From Desulfallas sp. Bu1-1 (GTDB taxonomy: Bacteria > Bacillota > Desulfotomaculia > Desulfotomaculales > Desulfallaceae): 64,000 nucleotides of DNA. Both the position numbers and the translations under genes were made by a program. Positions 61,800-64,000 of this stretch are shown piece after piece. The notes under the pieces are model-generated. The model searched no databases. It saw only the letters and a program-made list of their open reading frames with translations, and was not told the origin of the DNA. The stretch covers positions 16,143-80,142 of the forward strand of contig NZ_JADNRQ010000013.1 in NCBI RefSeq assembly GCF_015594625.1. The letters are read 5' to 3'. Positions within the stretch are counted from its first letter, which is position 1. Every line of letters starts with the position of its first letter.

Positions 61800-62843
61800 T
61801 TAAAGATTTAAGACCTCTTGATATTTTGGGAACACCTGATCCGGGTGAAAACCGGCAACTCTCGCGGATTGCCGTTCCAAAACCCGCTCTCTCGCTTGCC
61901 CGCCGGTTGCCAGCCGGTCAACCAGCCGGGCTGTTTCCCGGATATCCTTGTCGCGGATCAACCGCCCGGCCTCCCCCAGGACCTCCGCCGCGACCCCGAA
62001 ATGATACGCGATGACGGGCACCTTGAGATACATGGCTTCGATCAGCGACGTACAGGTGCCTTCGTATTCGCTCATGCTCAAAAAGACATGAGACACTTGA
62101 TAATACGCCAGCAGCTGCGCAAAGGAAACCCGCCCGGTAATGAAGACATTCTTAATTTGCAACTCATTTACCAGCGCCAGCAGCTTGCGATAGTAGCCCG
62201 GGTTCCCCCGGTATTCGCCCACCAGGAACAGCCGTGATTTTTGATTAACTCGCTTGTGATAGTAATTAAATACGCTGATAATGTCTTCTTGCTTGTTGTT
62301 GGGGCTGATCCGGCCGGCGAACAGCAAGTTGACGTGATCATCGCGATACAGCTTTAACAGGTGCGGGTCGGGCTCCCGGTCGTAATCCCCGAGGTTTACC
62401 AGCGGCGGCAGTACCAGCGTGCGTTCAAAACCCAGTTCGTGCAATTCCCGCTCGTGGTACTTGTAGTTGGTAATGACCAGGTCCATGTAATTTTTTAAAA
62501 ATTTCAACTCCTCCCGGCCCCTCAACTGGTGTGTCCTGGACGGGTAGTCGCTGAAATATTCCGGCGGGACGATGCCGTGGTAAACCATTATTTTTTGCCG
62601 CGCTTTAAGCCCCGCCACAAATTGTGCCGCCTGGGAATCCATGAACATATGGTAGATAATTTGATCCCCCGGTTCTTGAAACTCATGGAGATCCAATGAT
62701 CTTCCGCCAATTTCCCGCTTCCCGGCCGGGGTGTAAATATTGGAAACAACGCCCGTATTTTTCAACCTCTCCTGCAGATATAAGACGGTATGGCTGATCG
62801 CATCCCCGTATTTCAATAACGGGGTGATTTGATCTATTCGCAT
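61800..62843 (-). CDS. Glycosyltransferase, GT4-like
   Basis: The 347-residue protein has the GT-B fold with NLLFAGRISPNNKQEDIISVF near residue 180, KNVFITGRVSFAQLLAYYQVSHVFLSMSEYEGTCTSLIEAM (EX7E-type motif) and PVIAYHFGVAAEVLGEAGRL. It transfers a sugar from a nucleotide donor; both are unknown. The ATG at 62843 follows GGAGG by six bases. It lies 20 bp before rfbF and 22 bp after the next glycosyltransferase-like gene. Confidence 0.9.
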   Translation of the reverse strand: MRIDQITPLLKYGDAISHTVLYLQERLKNTGVVSNIYTPAGKREIGGRSLDLHEFQEPGDQIIYHMFMDSQAAQFVAGLKARQKIMVYHGIVPPEYFSDYPSRTHQLRGREELKFLKNYMDLVITNYKYHERELHELGFERTLVLPPLVNLGDYDREPDPHLLKLYRDDHVNLLFAGRISPNNKQEDIISVFNYYHKRVNQKSRLFLVGEYRGNPGYYRKLLALVNELQIKNVFITGRVSFAQLLAYYQVSHVFLSMSEYEGTCTSLIEAMYLKVPVIAYHFGVAAEVLGEAGRLIRDKDIRETARLVDRLATGGQARERVLERQSARVAGFHPDQVFPKYQEVLNL

Positions 62844-62864
62844 ATCCAGCCTCCAGGTCATTTT

Positions 62865-63848
62865 TTAAAGGAGATTTAAAAGTCTCTTTTTCGACTCCTC
62901 GTAATCAAACAGGTGTAACCGGGATTCCGCGTACTCCATTACTTCATCGTAAAAAGCCCGGTCCGACAATAATTTCCTGGCCAGTTTCGCCGCCTGTTCT
63001 ATATCGTGATACGGCACGCACAAACGCGGAAATAAAATCTTTTGCGTATATAAATTCTGCGGCGCGATACAAGGCATTCGCACCGCGGCGCAGTCAATGG
63101 GGAATCTCCCCCAAGTCAGGCGAAAATCCATGTGCACACCCAAACTGGACTTATTTAACTCAACAATGTAATGATCCCAGGAAACGGAGTGGTAACACCT
63201 GATGGAGGAAAGCGGAATATGTTTGCCGAACAGTTCAACATATTTTTTTTCCTTGGGATCCTGCAGGTCTACCGCACCCGGCAGGCCTATTTTCGACAGG
63301 GTGACTAAATTGGCCAACCCGTTGCGGGACCAGTAGGAACCCATGAAACTCCCGAGATGGATTTCCACCTCTTTTTGCACCGGGGGGCAAAGCTTTTCCC
63401 GCACCCTTTTCAATGGAAACGGAAGGCCGATAAAACCAACCGGTTTGCAAGTCAAAGCCTGAAAGAAGGGGACAGTTTCCGCGTTGGGAACCGCCACCGC
63501 ATCCGCCATGTTCAGCAGTTCCACCAGCCTGACCTGGGCGTCCCGCGGGGTAAAAGAAGTGAAGTGTTCCAGCTCGGGCTCGGGATAAACGATTAATTTG
63601 GCCTTGGAACGCTGCTTGATTTTTATGGCCGGCTCAATTAAACCGTCCCGGACCAGAACCATCACCACGTCAAAGTTATTGAAAAATTCATAGCCCACCC
63701 CGTACCATCCCAGTGCAAAACCGGTGCCGCTGTAATGGATTCCCTCCATGACAGTGGCCCAGATGTGCAGGTTGTTGATTTCCAGGGTGCACACCTTTCC
63801 GTCCACGTAAGGATTAAAAGGATAACAAGTGACAATGCAAAACCTCAA
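62865..63848 (-). CDS. Putative glycosyltransferase, GT-B type
   Basis: The 327-residue protein looks like a GT-B glycosyltransferase: an N-terminal Rossmann-like part (FCIVTCYPFNPYVDGKVCTL), a MADAVAVPNAETVPFFQAL linker, and a C-terminal domain with SSLGVHMDFRLTWGRFPIDCAAVRMPCIAPQNL and YAESRLHLFDYEESKKRLLNLL. Motifs are weaker than in the neighbour. The TTG at 63848 follows AGAGGTG by several bases. It is the first gene of the leftward operon in this window. Confidence 0.75.
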   Translation of the reverse strand: MRFCIVTCYPFNPYVDGKVCTLEINNLHIWATVMEGIHYSGTGFALGWYGVGYEFFNNFDVVMVLVRDGLIEPAIKIKQRSKAKLIVYPEPELEHFTSFTPRDAQVRLVELLNMADAVAVPNAETVPFFQALTCKPVGFIGLPFPLKRVREKLCPPVQKEVEIHLGSFMGSYWSRNGLANLVTLSKIGLPGAVDLQDPKEKKYVELFGKHIPLSSIRCYHSVSWDHYIVELNKSSLGVHMDFRLTWGRFPIDCAAVRMPCIAPQNLYTQKILFPRLCVPYHDIEQAAKLARKLLSDRAFYDEVMEYAESRLHLFDYEESKKRLLNLL

Positions 63849-63890
63849 CAGGGTTCACCTCTCTATTTTCCACTAGTACATTCGAAAAAT

Positions 63891-63925
63891 CTTAAAGCCT
63901 TGTAAATACAGGCTTTATTTTTTTG
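63891..63925. terminator. Hairpin upstream of the glycosyltransferase operon
   Basis: AAAGCCT pairs with AGGCTTT over a ten-base AT-rich loop. T runs on both strands flank it, so it can end transcription from either side. Bases 63926-64000 hold nothing recognised. Confidence 0.6.
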
Positions 63926-64000
63926 CATTTTTTTAGCTTCACCTCAAAAACCCCCCTTGATTTTATATCATGGCCAAAATACTTGATTTAGATATTATTA

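Overview
The window reads as chromosome of a GC-rich, endospore-forming Clostridia-type Firmicute, most like the Desulfotomaculum/Pelotomaculum group of the Peptococcaceae. This is inferred from gene content and order and from family resemblance, not from a search. Supporting signs are an almost intact maf-radC-mreBCD-mrdA-minCDE-rodA block, a valS T-box leader, the paired proteases Lon and LonB, a gerA/B/C germinant receptor, two CotE-type spore coat proteins, strong Shine-Dalgarno sites and frequent GTG/TTG starts. No rRNA, tRNA, CRISPR array, prophage or transposase gene was seen.

Layout. (1) 1-13.8 kb, minus strand: folC, a Ca2+/cation antiporter, a RidA-like protein, a DUF4321 membrane protein, maf, radC, mreB, mreC, mreD, mrdA (PBP2), minC, minD, minE and rodA, i.e. 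the cell elongation and division-site machinery. (2) 13.9-17.7 kb, plus strand: a chemoreceptor, then feoA, feoB and a Cys-rich mini-protein behind a consensus sigma-A promoter with two Fur-like boxes. This block lies between valS and folC. (3) 17.9-25.9 kb: valS with its T-box, a TIGR04086-type membrane protein, a solute-binding protein, an MFS transporter flanked by two direct copies of a 250-bp repeat, a MarR regulator and Hsp20. (4) 26-38.7 kb: a DUF3231-like protein, engB, lon, lonB, a PAS-GGDEF diguanylate cyclase, DUF5320 and DUF134 proteins, a chemoreceptor gene remnant, and clpX-clpP-tig. (5) 39-42 kb: a stand-alone biotinyl domain protein, thiolase and acyl-CoA dehydrogenase. (6) 42.5-51.5 kb: a gerA-gerB-gerC operon with a small membrane protein, a mechanosensitive channel, a two-component system and two mini-proteins. 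(7) 51.6-57.8 kb: a probable spore-surface region with two cotE paralogues, a tandem pair of unknown proteins, a Lys/Trp-rich unknown, a methyltransferase-glycosyltransferase fusion, a hexapeptide acetyltransferase and a lectin-like protein. (8) 58-63.9 kb, minus strand: a nucleotide-sugar and glycosyltransferase operon of the CDP-3,6-dideoxyhexose type (rfbF, an RmlD-like reductase, rfbH, an RmlC-like cupin, two glycosyltransferases).

The most unusual content is (a) the coat/glycosylation neighbourhood at 51.6-63.9 kb, which may be a spore-surface decoration system not seen in the textbook Bacillus coat; (b) a MITE-like repeat family of about 250 bp with at least five near-complete and several partial or chimeric copies; and (c) short palindromic repeats that have entered gene ends and supply start regions, stop codons or terminal residues. 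Shorter starts than the longest reading frame are given wherever a Shine-Dalgarno site or family alignment supports them.
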